Origin: Streptomyces sp. WM6378
GTDB taxonomy: Bacteria; Actinomycetota; Actinomycetes; Streptomycetales; Streptomycetaceae
DNA: 64,000 nt
Assembly: GCF_001279695.1 (NCBI RefSeq)
Contig: NZ_LGDD01000001.1
Span: 1-64,000, forward strand
Direction of reading: 5' to 3'
In this document: piece by piece, positions 30,068-38,552 of the stretch
Position numbering within the stretch: position 1 is the first letter of the stretch
How the letters are laid out: each line of letters starts with the position of its first letter
Made by a program: the position numbers and the translations under genes
Notes under the pieces: generated by a model
Seen by the model: the letters and a program-made list of their open reading frames with translations, nothing else
Databases searched by the model: none
What the model was told of the DNA's origin: nothing

Positions 30068-30664
30068 GTGAGCCTCACCTGGACCGAGATCCTCGGCTTC
30101 GCGACCGGCGCGCTCTGCGTCTGGCTGGTGGCCCGGCAGCACATCGCCAACTGGCCGGTGGGACTTGCCAACAACGTGTTCTTCATCGTGCTGTTCCTCC
30201 AGGCGGGCCTGTACGCGGACGCCGGACTCCAGGTCGTCTTCATCGCCCTCGCCGGGTACGGCTGGTGGACCTGGGCCCACGGGGGTGGATCAGGTTCCGG
30301 CGCGCTTCCGGTCCGGCGGACGACCCGCACCGAGTGGCTGCGGCTGCTCGCGGCGGGGGCGGTGGGGACCGTGGCGCTGACGTTCCTGCTCGGCGCGGCC
30401 ACCGACTCGACCGTCCCGTTCTGGGACGCGCTCACCACCGCCCTGTCCCTGACGGCGACGTACGGGCAGTGCAAGAAGCTCGTAGAGTCCTGGTGGCTGT
30501 GGATCGCGGCGGACGTGGTCTACATCCCGCTCTACGCCTACAAGGAGCTCTACCTCACCTCGCTCCTGTACGCCGGGTTCCTGACCCTGTGCCTGGTCGG
30601 ACTGTGCGGCTGGCGGCGCGAGCTCGGCGCACGCCCGGCCCGGCTCGCGGAGGTGGCGGCATGA
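30068..30664 (+). CDS. pnuC: Nicotinamide riboside transporter PnuC
   Basis: 198 residues, with several membrane segments and the family motif ARQHIANWPVGLANNVFF and YIPLYAYKELYLTS. Facilitates uptake of nicotinamide riboside, which is trapped by phosphorylation. GTG 30068 has a perfect AAGGAGGT. First gene of a four-gene run in which every junction is an ATGA overlap. Likely repressed with the operon when NAD metabolites are plentiful. Confidence 0.92.
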   Translation: MSLTWTEILGFATGALCVWLVARQHIANWPVGLANNVFFIVLFLQAGLYADAGLQVVFIALAGYGWWTWAHGGGSGSGALPVRRTTRTEWLRLLAAGAVGTVALTFLLGAATDSTVPFWDALTTALSLTATYGQCKKLVESWWLWIAADVVYIPLYAYKELYLTSLLYAGFLTLCLVGLCGWRRELGARPARLAEVAA

Positions 30665-31752
30665 AAGCCCGCAAACGCTACGAACACGGCCTGGTCCTCG
30701 GCAAGTTCTATCCGCCGCACGCCGGCCACCACCACCTCGTACGCACCGCCGCCGACCGGTGCGAGCGGCTCACCGTCCTGGTGTGCGCGGCCTCCGTCGA
30801 GACGATTCCGCTGGCCGAGCGGGTCCAGTGGATGCGCGAGGCGCACCCGGACGCCCGGGTCCTGGGAGCCGTCGACGACGTGGAGATGGACCTCAACGAC
30901 CCCGACATATGGGACGCGCACATGGCCGTCTTCCGGGGCGCCGTGCCCGAGCGCGTCGACGCGGTGTTCACCTCCGAGTCCTATGGCGACGAGCTCGCCC
31001 GGCGCTTCGGCGCCGAGCACGTCCTCGTCGACCTCGACCGCACCCTGTTCCCGGTCTCCGGCACGGCCGTGCGTAAGGACCCCGTGGGCAGCTGGGACTT
31101 CCTCGAAGAGCCCGTACGGGCCTGGCTCGCCCGGCGCGTGGTCGTGCTCGGCGCCGAGTCGACCGGCACCACCACCATGGCCCGCGCCCTCGCCGAGCAC
31201 TACCGGGAGCGCGGCGGGCCCTGGGCGCGCACCCGCTGGGTGGCGGAGTACGGGCGCGAGTACAGCGAGGGCAAGCTCGCCGCCCTGCGCTCGCGCTACC
31301 CGCAGACGCAGTGGGAGGACGTCGAGTTCGGCTCGGACGAGTTCCCGGTGATCGCCGAGCGGCAGAACGAGCGCGAGAACCGGGCCGCCGGGCTCGGCTC
31401 GCCCGTGCTGTTCTGCGACACCGACTCCTTCGCCACCACCGTGTGGCACGAGCGCTACATGGGCCGCCGCGACCCGCGCGTCGAAGCCGTCGCCGAACGG
31501 GCCGCCGCCCACCACCTGTGGCTGCTCACCGACCACGAAGGCGTGCCCTTCGAGGACGACGGGCTGCGCGACGGGGAGGAGCTGCGGCCCTGGATGACCG
31601 ACCGGTTCCGGGCCGAACTCGCCCGTACCGGACGGGAGTTCATCGAACTGCGCGGCCCGCACGAGGAGCGGCTCGCCACCGCCGTCGCCGCCGTCGACGC
31701 GCTGCTCGACCGGGGCTGGGACCTCGCCGACCCGCTGCCGGAGCGACGATGA
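30661..31752 (+). CDS. nadR: NadR-like NMN adenylyltransferase/ribosylnicotinamide kinase
   Basis: 363 residues. N-terminal nucleotidyltransferase half with GKFYPPHAGHHHLV (HxGH) and PVSGTAVRKDP (SGTxxR); C-terminal P-loop half typical of the NadR kinase. No N-terminal HTH, so it is an enzyme and not the enterobacterial regulator. The Walker A is GAESTGTTT: the invariant Lys before Ser/Thr is Thr, so kinase activity needs testing. Should convert imported nicotinamide riboside to NMN and NAD with PnuC. Confidence 0.88.
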   Translation: MKARKRYEHGLVLGKFYPPHAGHHHLVRTAADRCERLTVLVCAASVETIPLAERVQWMREAHPDARVLGAVDDVEMDLNDPDIWDAHMAVFRGAVPERVDAVFTSESYGDELARRFGAEHVLVDLDRTLFPVSGTAVRKDPVGSWDFLEEPVRAWLARRVVVLGAESTGTTTMARALAEHYRERGGPWARTRWVAEYGREYSEGKLAALRSRYPQTQWEDVEFGSDEFPVIAERQNERENRAAGLGSPVLFCDTDSFATTVWHERYMGRRDPRVEAVAERAAAHHLWLLTDHEGVPFEDDGLRDGEELRPWMTDRFRAELARTGREFIELRGPHEERLATAVAAVDALLDRGWDLADPLPERR

Positions 31753-32528
31753 CCGCCGTCGGCCCCCGGGCCCTGGAGGGGGGCGCCCGGGGGCCGGCGG
31801 GAAACGTGCCCGAGGGGTACGACCCGCACGCCTTCGAACCGTTCGCCGTCACCGTCGACCTGGCCGTCTTCACGGTCCGCGGCGGCGCCCTGCACGCGCT
31901 GCTCATCCGGCGCGGCCAGGACCCGTACGCGGGGGCGTGGGCGCTGCCGGGCGGGTTCGTGCTGCCGCGCGAGTCCGCCGAGCTCGCGGCCCGGCGCGAA
32001 CTGGCCGAGGAGACCGGCCTGCCCGACGACGTCGTGGCCGGGCTCCACCTGGAGCAGCTGCGCACCTACAGCGAGCCGGACCGCGACCCCCGCATGCGGG
32101 TCGTGTCGGTGGCCTACACCGCGCTCGTGCCCGACCTGCCCGAACCGCGCGGCGGAGGCGACGCGGCGCACGCCGAGTGGATCGCCTTCGGCACGTACGG
32201 ACAGCTCGCCTTCGACCACGCCGACATCCTCGCCGACGCCCGTGAACGCGTCGGCGCCAAGCTCGAATACACCTGCCTCGCGACATCGTTCTGCCCGCCC
32301 GAGTTCACCCTCGGCGAGCTGCGGCAGGTCTACGAGACGGTCTGGGGCACCGCCCTCGACCGCCCCAACTTCCGCCGCAAGGTCCTTGCCACGCCCGGCT
32401 TCGTCGAGCAGGTGGCAGGCGCCTCGCGGCTGACCGGCGGCCGGGGCAAACCGGCCGCGCTCTACCGGGCGGGTCCGGCCACCGCGCTGCATCCGCCCCT
32501 TCTGCGCCCGGAGGGACCACAGACATGA
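31749..32528 (+). CDS. nrtR: NrtR-type Nudix regulator of NAD metabolism
   Basis: 259 residues. N-terminal Nudix domain with an apparently complete box (GFVLPRE, then ARRELAEETGL) and a C-terminal winged helix (FTLGELRQVYETVWGTALDRPNFRRKVLA), the NrtR architecture. NrtR represses NAD salvage genes and binds ADP-ribose. Encoded in the operon it likely controls, overlapping its neighbours by four bases. The intact box leaves open that it also hydrolyses ADP-ribose. Confidence 0.88.
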   Translation: MTAVGPRALEGGARGPAGNVPEGYDPHAFEPFAVTVDLAVFTVRGGALHALLIRRGQDPYAGAWALPGGFVLPRESAELAARRELAEETGLPDDVVAGLHLEQLRTYSEPDRDPRMRVVSVAYTALVPDLPEPRGGGDAAHAEWIAFGTYGQLAFDHADILADARERVGAKLEYTCLATSFCPPEFTLGELRQVYETVWGTALDRPNFRRKVLATPGFVEQVAGASRLTGGRGKPAALYRAGPATALHPPLLRPEGPQT

Positions 32529-33538
32529 ACCGTGCTGCGCGACAGACGGCGACCGGTGCCTTGATCGGCCTCGCGCTGGGGGACGCCCTCGGCTTCCCGA
32601 CCGAGTTCAGCGATGTGCCCGCGATCCTCGCCAAGTGCGGGCCGTGGCGCGAGATGGCGCTGCCGAACCCCGCGTTCGTCACCGACGACACCCAGATGAC
32701 GCTCGCGCTCGGCCGCGGCATCCGTACCGCCATGGACCGCGGGCTGCTCGGCCCGGACCGGCTCGAAGGCCCGGTCCGCGCGGAGTTCGTCGACTGGTAC
32801 CACTCGCCCGAGAACAACCGCGCCCCCGGCCGGACCTGCCTGGTGGCCTGCGCGAAGCTCGACAGCGGGCTGCCCTGGCAGCAGGCGAGCCAGCTCGGCT
32901 CCAAGGGCTGCGGCGCCAACATGCGGGTCGCGCCGATCGGCCTCGTGCCGGGTCTGAGCGAGGAACAGCGGGCGGGCGCCGCCCAGTTGCAGTCCGCGCT
33001 CACCCACGGCCACCCGACCGCCCTGGCCGCCTCCGACCTCACCGCGCGGGCGGTGTTCCTGCTCGCCCAGGGCGCCGACCCGACGGGCCTGGTCGGCCAG
33101 CTGCGCTCGTACGCGTACGAGAACCGCAACCGGTACCACGACCGCTGGCTCGGCGACCTGTGGACGCACGCGCAGGACCCGACGCCGGGCCACTTCATCG
33201 CGCGCGGCTGGGACGAGTGCCTGGACGCGCTCGACCGGGTGCTCAAGGCGCTGCGCAACCCCTCGCCCGAGACCGACCCCTGCCTGGAGACCGGCGACGG
33301 CTGGATCGCCGAGGAGGCCTTCGCCACGGGCCTGCTCTGCTTCCTGCTCTTCCCCGACGAGCCGCTCACGGCACTGCGCCGGGCCGCCTGCTCCCAGGGC
33401 GACTCGGACTCCATCGCCTGCCTGGCCGGCGCGTTCGCGGGCGCCCACCTCGGGGCCGCGGCCTGGCCCAAGGAGTGGGCCGAGCGCATCGAGTACCGCG
33501 GCGAGCTCCTGACCCTGGGGGCTCTCTGGGACGCCTGA
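32525..33538 (+). CDS. ADP-ribosylglycohydrolase family protein
   Basis: 337 residues. ATGALIGLALGDALGFPTEF, VTDDTQMTLAL (Mg-binding TDDT) and GDSDSIACLAGAFAGAHLGA near the end are the family motifs. These enzymes remove ADP-ribose from proteins or small molecules, as DraG and ARH3 do. Last gene of the NrtR operon (ATGA overlap). Coupling to NAD salvage suggests recycling of ADP-ribose or control of NAD-consuming modification. Substrate unknown. Confidence 0.9.
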   Translation: MNRAARQTATGALIGLALGDALGFPTEFSDVPAILAKCGPWREMALPNPAFVTDDTQMTLALGRGIRTAMDRGLLGPDRLEGPVRAEFVDWYHSPENNRAPGRTCLVACAKLDSGLPWQQASQLGSKGCGANMRVAPIGLVPGLSEEQRAGAAQLQSALTHGHPTALAASDLTARAVFLLAQGADPTGLVGQLRSYAYENRNRYHDRWLGDLWTHAQDPTPGHFIARGWDECLDALDRVLKALRNPSPETDPCLETGDGWIAEEAFATGLLCFLLFPDEPLTALRRAACSQGDSDSIACLAGAFAGAHLGAAAWPKEWAERIEYRGELLTLGALWDA

Positions 33539-33545
33539 GCCCGGG

Positions 33546-34286
33546 CTACCGCCCGACGCCGCCACCGGGCACGACGCGCCGCACGACCTCGTCGTACCCG
33601 TCCGCCTTCAGGGCCGACTCGCGGCGCACCCGGAACAGGAACTCCGCCACCCGGGCCAGGTCGGGCCCGGGTGGCAGGGGCGAGGTGGCGGCCGCCTCGT
33701 CGGACTCGGTGACCAGGCGGGCCATCCAGGACTCCACCTCGGCCCAGGAGATCTCGCCCCGCTTGACCGCGAGCAGCCGCTCGCGCTCGGCGCCGACGTC
33801 GATGGTGAGAACGCCGGTGCGCAGCAGATCGCGGCAGCTCATGAGAAGCCGCAGCAGATGCATGGCGTGCTTCCACCGCGGCGCGCCGTGCTGCCGCACA
33901 TCCGCGTCGAGCTTCTTGCGCTGGCCCAGCGCGTAGCGGGCGAACGTCGCGTGGGCCTGACGGGAGAGGAACGCCCCGCGCAGGGCCAGGAGTTCCCGCC
34001 CGGTGTCGTCGATGTGCTCGACGAGCGGGGAGTGCAGGCACTCCAGGACGTTCGGATTGGCGCGCAGGGCCAGCTCGCAGAACCGCTCAAGCTCCCAGCT
34101 GAACTGCTCGTCGGCGGGACCCTCGACATGCGTCGGCGGCTTCTCGAAGCGCCAGAACAGCTCGGTCGGCGCCAGGTAGATCCCGCGGACGTCGGTGTCG
34201 CTGTCCTCGGTCGCGAGGCCGAAGGCGCGCGAGCCCATGACGCAGGAGTAGACGGTGTGGCCGGCGACGAGTTCCTCTGGCGTCAT
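33546..34286 (-). CDS. Nucleotidyltransferase (RlaP/YcgL-type Pol-beta superfamily)
   Basis: 246 residues from ATG 34286. The start CVMGSRAFGLATEDSDTDVRGIYLAP carries the GS...SDxDxxG nucleotidyltransferase signature with the metal-binding DxD. A helical region follows. Similar proteins are called RlaP, found with RtcB-type RNA ligases and proposed to act in RNA repair; no ligase is present here. It converges on the ADP-ribosylhydrolase gene with 7 bp between stops and lies 17 bp after the Rieske gene on the same strand. Confidence 0.8.
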   Translation of the reverse strand: MTPEELVAGHTVYSCVMGSRAFGLATEDSDTDVRGIYLAPTELFWRFEKPPTHVEGPADEQFSWELERFCELALRANPNVLECLHSPLVEHIDDTGRELLALRGAFLSRQAHATFARYALGQRKKLDADVRQHGAPRWKHAMHLLRLLMSCRDLLRTGVLTIDVGAERERLLAVKRGEISWAEVESWMARLVTESDEAAATSPLPPGPDLARVAEFLFRVRRESALKADGYDEVVRRVVPGGGVGR

Positions 34287-34303
34287 GGCTCCATCGTGGC
34301 TGG

Positions 34304-34789
34304 TCAGGGCAGCAGGATCGAATCCTTTTCGACGGTGATCTGCTGTACGGGCAGCGGACGCGTGGCGGGCCCGTTGGCGACGGAGGCGTCCGCGATCCGG
34401 TACTTGCTGCCGTGGCAGGGGCAGTTGATGGTGCCCCCGGACACGCCGGAGACCGTGCAGCCCTCGTGGGTGCAGATCGCCGAGAAGCCCTTGAAGGTGC
34501 CCGCCTCCGGCTGGGTGACGACGACCTTCTGGTCCGCGAAGACCTTGCCGCCGCCGACCGGGATGTCCGAGGTCTTGGCGAGGACGTTGCCGGCCTGGGC
34601 GGGCCCGCTGGGCTGGCCGGACACGCTGGCGGGGCTCGCGGGCGGGTTCGCCTGGCCCGGGGCGGCGGAACCGGTGGCTGTCGGAGGCGGCGTCGAAGTT
34701 CCGCCGCCCCCGGAGTTCGAACAGCCCGCCAGGGCCGCCGCTCCGGCCGCGGCCACGAGTACCGTCCTGCGGCTGCTGACTGCGTCCAT
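34304..34789 (-). CDS. Rieske [2Fe-2S] lipoprotein (Tat signal)
   Basis: 161 residues from ATG 34789, with GAGGAG before it. The N-terminus SSRRTVLVAAAGAAALAGC combines a twin-arginine signal and a lipobox with Cys 23. A Ser/Pro/Gly linker (~24-65) leads to a Rieske domain with CTHEGC and CPCHGS. It should be an extracytoplasmic membrane-anchored electron carrier. Its redox partner is not encoded nearby. Confidence 0.9.
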   Translation of the reverse strand: MDAVSSRRTVLVAAAGAAALAGCSNSGGGGTSTPPPTATGSAAPGQANPPASPASVSGQPSGPAQAGNVLAKTSDIPVGGGKVFADQKVVVTQPEAGTFKGFSAICTHEGCTVSGVSGGTINCPCHGSKYRIADASVANGPATRPLPVQQITVEKDSILLP

Positions 34790-34805
34790 CGTGTGCTCCT
34801 CAAGT

Positions 34806-34891
34806 CGTCACGCCGAACGTGAAGCCGTCACGCCGAACGTCGGCAAGGTCGACGTTCCGTCCGGAAGAACGTCATGGGTTCCGTCCGGAAG
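34806..34891. repeat. Paired short direct repeats upstream of the Rieske gene
   Basis: CGTCACGCCGAACGT occurs at 34806-34820 and 34826-34840. GTTCCGTCCGGAAG occurs at 34854-34867 and 34878-34891. They lie in the 221-bp gap upstream of the Rieske start on the minus strand and may be regulator sites. Confidence 0.6.
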
Positions 34892-35010
34892 TACGCGCGG
34901 CAGGAGCATCCTGGCGTCGAATGGCCCCGGGGCGAAGCACCGACGGCCCGGATGTTCCCGCGCGTTCCCACTCAACTCCCGCGCCGGGGGTGAGAACAGG
35001 CCCGCCGGGG

Positions 35011-35346
35011 TCACATCCGGGGCGTGAGGCCCAGCGCGCGCCCCTCGGCGTCCCGGCGCACTTCGAGGATCGCCGTCACGGCCGCCCGCTCGACGGGCCC
35101 GTACACATGGGGGAACAGGACGTCCCCGGTGCCTTCCCAGCGGACCTCCGCGGCCAGCGCCGACTCGTCGATACGCAGCACCAGGAGGGGGCCGGGCACG
35201 GCGCGGTAGTGGGCGTCGGCAATGGCCAGGGCGGCCGCCTCGTCGGCCGAGCAGTGCACGAAGCCCTCGGCGGCCAGGGAGGGCGGGGTGTAGGGCAGGC
35301 CGGGGGCGGCCGACCACTCGTCCAGGGGAACCACGTGCAGGATCAT
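35011..35346 (-). CDS. DUF952 family protein
   Basis: 111 residues from ATG 35346. MILHVVPLDEWSAAP, EGFVHCSADEAAALAIADAHY and LFPHVYGPVERAAVTAIL are the DUF952 pattern (glutathione-S-transferase-like fold, unknown function). Cytosolic. Divergent from aroH with ~236 bp between starts. Confidence 0.85.
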   Translation of the reverse strand: MILHVVPLDEWSAAPGLPYTPPSLAAEGFVHCSADEAAALAIADAHYRAVPGPLLVLRIDESALAAEVRWEGTGDVLFPHVYGPVERAAVTAILEVRRDAEGRALGLTPRM

Positions 35347-35582
35347 CCGTCGGTTCTACCGCAGAGGCGGCCCGACCGGGTCCCCGGGGCGCGGTTCGCC
35401 CAGGTGGCGGAGCCGGACCGACGGACCACCGCAGGACCTGATCCGGCAGCCAACCCGTGGCGCGGACCGTCCCGCGACGGCCGTCCCCGTCCCGGAGGGT
35501 GGCCGCCGCGTCCGCGATGTCGGTGGCGCTGACTACGCTGAACGGGAACGAAATTCGAAGGCCGAAGTCCGAGGAGTACGTC

Positions 35583-35945
35583 GTGGCGGTACGAGCGGTC
35601 CGTGGGGCCGTCCAACTGGAGCGGGACGAGGCCGGACACATGGACGAGCAGGTCGGCGCGCTGCTCACCGAGATCCTGGAGCGCAACGGGCTGACCCCGG
35701 ACGACCTCATCAGCATCTGGTTCACGGCCACCCCCGATCTGCACAGCGACTTCCCGGCCGCCGCCGCGCGCCAGCTGGGCATCACCGACGTGCCCCTGAT
35801 CTGCGCGCAGGAGCTCGACATAGCCGGCGCCATGCCCCGCGTGGTGCGGATCCTCGCGCACGTCGAGACCTACCTCGACAAGGCCGAGATCGCCCACGTC
35901 TACCTCGGCTCCGCCGCCGCCCTGCGCAAGGACATCGCCCAGTGA
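35583..35945 (+). CDS. aroH: Chorismate mutase, AroH class
   Basis: 120 residues, the usual AroH length. VRAVRGAVQLERDEAGHM at the start, then DDLISIWFTATPDLHSDFPAAAARQLG and the LGSAAALRKD end. Converts chorismate to prephenate. GAGGAG at 35571-35576 supports GTG 35583; the longer upstream reading is not conserved. Overlaps tyrA by four bases, giving consecutive tyrosine-pathway steps. Confidence 0.93.
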   Translation: MAVRAVRGAVQLERDEAGHMDEQVGALLTEILERNGLTPDDLISIWFTATPDLHSDFPAAAARQLGITDVPLICAQELDIAGAMPRVVRILAHVETYLDKAEIAHVYLGSAAALRKDIAQ

Positions 35946-37027
35946 GAACCGCCCTCGTCATCGGTACCGGCCTGATCGGCACCTCCGCCGCCCTGGCGCT
36001 CGCGAGCCGCGGGATCACCGTGCACCTCGCCGACCACGACCCGGGCCAGGCCCGCACCGCCGCCGCGCTCGGCGCCGGCACGGACGAGCCGCCCGAGGGC
36101 CGGGTCGACCTCGCCATCGTCGCCGTGCCGCCCGCACACGTGGCCGAGACGCTGGCCGAGGCCATCCGGGGCGGGACCGCCCGCGCGTACATCGACGTGG
36201 CGAGCGTCAAGGGCGGCCCGCGCCGCGAGCTGCTCGCGCTGGGCTGCGACCTGAGCTCCTACATCGGTACGCACCCGATGTCGGGCAAGGAGCGCTCGGG
36301 CCCGCTGGCCGCGACCGCCGACCTCTTCGAGGGCCGGCCCTGGGTGCTCACGCCGACCCGCGACACCGACACCGAGGTGCTCAACCTGGCGCTCGAACTG
36401 GTCGCGCTCTGCCGCGCCGTGCCGGTCGTCATGGACGCCGACGCCCACGACCGGGCCGTCGCCCTCGTCTCGCACACCCCGCAGCTGGTCTCCTCCATGG
36501 TTGCCGCGCGCCTCGAAGAGGCCGACGAGACGGCGGTACGGCTCTGCGGCCAGGGCATTCGCGACGTCACCCGCATCGCGGCCTCCGACCCCGGGATGTG
36601 GGTCGAGATCCTCTCCGCCAACCCGGGCCCGGTCGCCGACGTGCTCGCCGGGATCGCCGCCGACCTCGACGAGACGGTGCGCGCCCTGCGCTCCCTGGAG
36701 TCCGCCGACGACGACAAGCGGCGTGCGGGCACCGCCGGCATCGAGGACGTGCTGCGGCGCGGCAACGCGGGCCGCGTCAGGGTGCCCGGCAAGCACGGGG
36801 CGGCGCCCGCCACGTACGAGATCGTCGCCGTGCTGCTCAGTGACGAGCCGGGCGGGCTCGCGCGGCTGTTCGCGGACGCGGGCCGGGCCGGGGTCAACAT
36901 CGAGGACGTCCGCATCGAGCACGCCACCGGCCAGCAGGCGGGTCTGGTCCAGCTGATGGTCGAGCCGGCCGCGGCCCCCGGCCTGACCGCCGCGCTGCGC
37001 GAGCGGGGCTGGTCGATCAGGCAGTGA
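35942..37027 (+). CDS. tyrA: Prephenate dehydrogenase with ACT domain
   Basis: 361 residues. N-terminal Rossmann motif VIGTGLIGTSAALALASRG, catalytic-region His in YIGTHPMSGKERSGP, and a C-terminal ACT domain (from ~residue 285, YEIVAVLLSDEPGGLARLFADAGRAGVNIED) for tyrosine feedback. Oxidatively decarboxylates prephenate to hydroxyphenylpyruvate. GTG 35942 overlaps the aroH stop. Confidence 0.95.
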   Translation: MRTALVIGTGLIGTSAALALASRGITVHLADHDPGQARTAAALGAGTDEPPEGRVDLAIVAVPPAHVAETLAEAIRGGTARAYIDVASVKGGPRRELLALGCDLSSYIGTHPMSGKERSGPLAATADLFEGRPWVLTPTRDTDTEVLNLALELVALCRAVPVVMDADAHDRAVALVSHTPQLVSSMVAARLEEADETAVRLCGQGIRDVTRIAASDPGMWVEILSANPGPVADVLAGIAADLDETVRALRSLESADDDKRRAGTAGIEDVLRRGNAGRVRVPGKHGAAPATYEIVAVLLSDEPGGLARLFADAGRAGVNIEDVRIEHATGQQAGLVQLMVEPAAAPGLTAALRERGWSIRQ

Positions 37028-37079
37028 GGCGGTGAGACACCCGGGCGGGACGGGGGGCTCGCACGAGCCAGTAACCTTG

Positions 37080-37119
37080 TACGGGGCGGATTTGCGCCCC
37101 GAGCAAACCCCGCCCCGTA
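37080..37119 (+). terminator. Hairpin between tyrA and cmk
   Basis: Long stem (37080-37095 with 37103-37119, one bulge) 53 bases after tyrA and ending 21 bases before the cmk start. It could terminate part of the transcript or shape the cmk leader. Confidence 0.55.
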
Positions 37120-37139
37120 CCAGGAAGGTGTCCGTCACC

Positions 37140-37835
37140 GTGGAAAGCGCCGCCCGGACCGCTCCGGCAGCAGTGATTGTCGCCATCGACGGCCCCTCCG
37201 GCACCGGCAAGTCCAGCACTTCCAAGGCGGTCGCCGCCAAGCTGGGGCTGAGCTACCTGGACACCGGAGCCCAGTACCGGGCGATCACCTGGTGGATGAT
37301 CAGCAACGGGATCGACATCGACGACCCGGCGGAGATCGCCGTCGCGGCCGCCAAGCCCGTGATCGTCTCCGGCACCGACCCGTCGGCGCCGACCATCACG
37401 GTCGACGGTGAGGACGCCTCCGGGCCGATCCGCACCCAGGACGTCACCTCCAAGGTGAGCGCGGTCAGTGCCGTCCCCGAGGTGCGGGCCCTGATCACCC
37501 AGCTCCAGCGCGACATCGCGGCGGCCGCCGGGCAGGGCATCGTGGTCGAGGGCCGCGACATCGGCACCACCGTGCTGCCCGACGCCGACCTGAAGGTGTT
37601 CCTCACCGCGTCCCCCGAGGCGCGTGCGGCCCGCCGCAGCGGCGAGATCAAGGGCTCCGACGTGGCGGCCACCCGGGAAGCCCTGATCAAGCGGGACGCG
37701 GCCGACTCCGGCCGCAAGACCTCCCCGCTGGCCAAGGCCGGCGACGCGGTCGAAGTGGACACCACCGAGCTCACCCTGGACCAGGTCATCGAGTGCGTGG
37801 TCACCCTCATCGAGGAGAAGCGGGCCGCCAAGTGA
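37140..37835 (+). CDS. cmk: Cytidylate kinase
   Basis: 231 residues. P-loop IDGPSGTGKSSTSKAVA, YLDTGAQYRAITWW, and GRDIGTTVLPDADLKVFLTAS. Phosphorylates CMP and dCMP. GTG 37140 lies 12 bases after AGGAAG; GTG 37128 is too close to it. Overlaps plsC by four bases. Confidence 0.95.
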   Translation: MESAARTAPAAVIVAIDGPSGTGKSSTSKAVAAKLGLSYLDTGAQYRAITWWMISNGIDIDDPAEIAVAAAKPVIVSGTDPSAPTITVDGEDASGPIRTQDVTSKVSAVSAVPEVRALITQLQRDIAAAAGQGIVVEGRDIGTTVLPDADLKVFLTASPEARAARRSGEIKGSDVAATREALIKRDAADSGRKTSPLAKAGDAVEVDTTELTLDQVIECVVTLIEEKRAAK

Positions 37836-38482
37836 CAGCAGTTCCTGTCTCCGAGCGGGGCGCGGAGATCGGGCGCCGCATCGGTGTCGGCCTGATGTAC
37901 GGGCTGTGGAAGCCGCGCGTGCTGGGATCCTGGCGGGTCCCGGCGGCCGGGCCGGTGATCCTCGCCGTGAACCACTCGCACAACATCGACGGCCCCATGG
38001 TCATGGGCACCGCCCCGCGCGGCACCCATTTCCTGATCAAGAAGGAAGCCTTCGTCGGGCCGCTCGGCCGGTTCCTCGAAGGCATCGGCCAGCTCAAGGT
38101 GGACCGGGCGGTCGCCGACCGCGCCGCGATCACCGACGCGCTGGCCGTGCTCGACCGGGGCGGCGTCCTCGGGATCTTCCCCGAGGGCACCCGGGGCGAC
38201 GGCGACTTCGCCTCGCTGCGGGCCGGCCTCGCCTACTTCGCCGTACGGTCGGGGGCGCCCATCGTCCCGGTCGCGGTGCTGGGAAGCACCGAAGCGCGGG
38301 GACGGTTGATAAAGGGGCTGCCGCCGCTGCGCAGCCGGGTCGACGTCGTCTTCGGCGACCCGTTCGAGGCGGGCGACGGCAGCGGCAGACGCACCCGCAA
38401 AGCCCTGGACGAGGCCACCGTCCGCATCCAGGACCGGCTCACCGGCCACCTGGAGAACGCCAGGCGCCTGACCGGGCGCTAG
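37832..38482 (+). CDS. 1-acyl-glycerol-3-phosphate acyltransferase (PlsC family)
   Basis: 216 residues. Acyltransferase motif I NHSHNIDGP (HX4D) and motif III FPEGTRGDGD. Membrane-associated phospholipid synthesis enzyme, or related acyltransferase. The cmk-plsC-der order is common in actinobacteria. GTG 37832 overlaps the cmk stop. Confidence 0.92.
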   Translation: MTAVPVSERGAEIGRRIGVGLMYGLWKPRVLGSWRVPAAGPVILAVNHSHNIDGPMVMGTAPRGTHFLIKKEAFVGPLGRFLEGIGQLKVDRAVADRAAITDALAVLDRGGVLGIFPEGTRGDGDFASLRAGLAYFAVRSGAPIVPVAVLGSTEARGRLIKGLPPLRSRVDVVFGDPFEAGDGSGRRTRKALDEATVRIQDRLTGHLENARRLTGR

Positions 38483-38552
38483 GCCAGACTTTCAGTAGTG
38501 GACCGCCCGATCGCGGTCCACCGATCACCACGATGAACGAGGTACGGACTTC

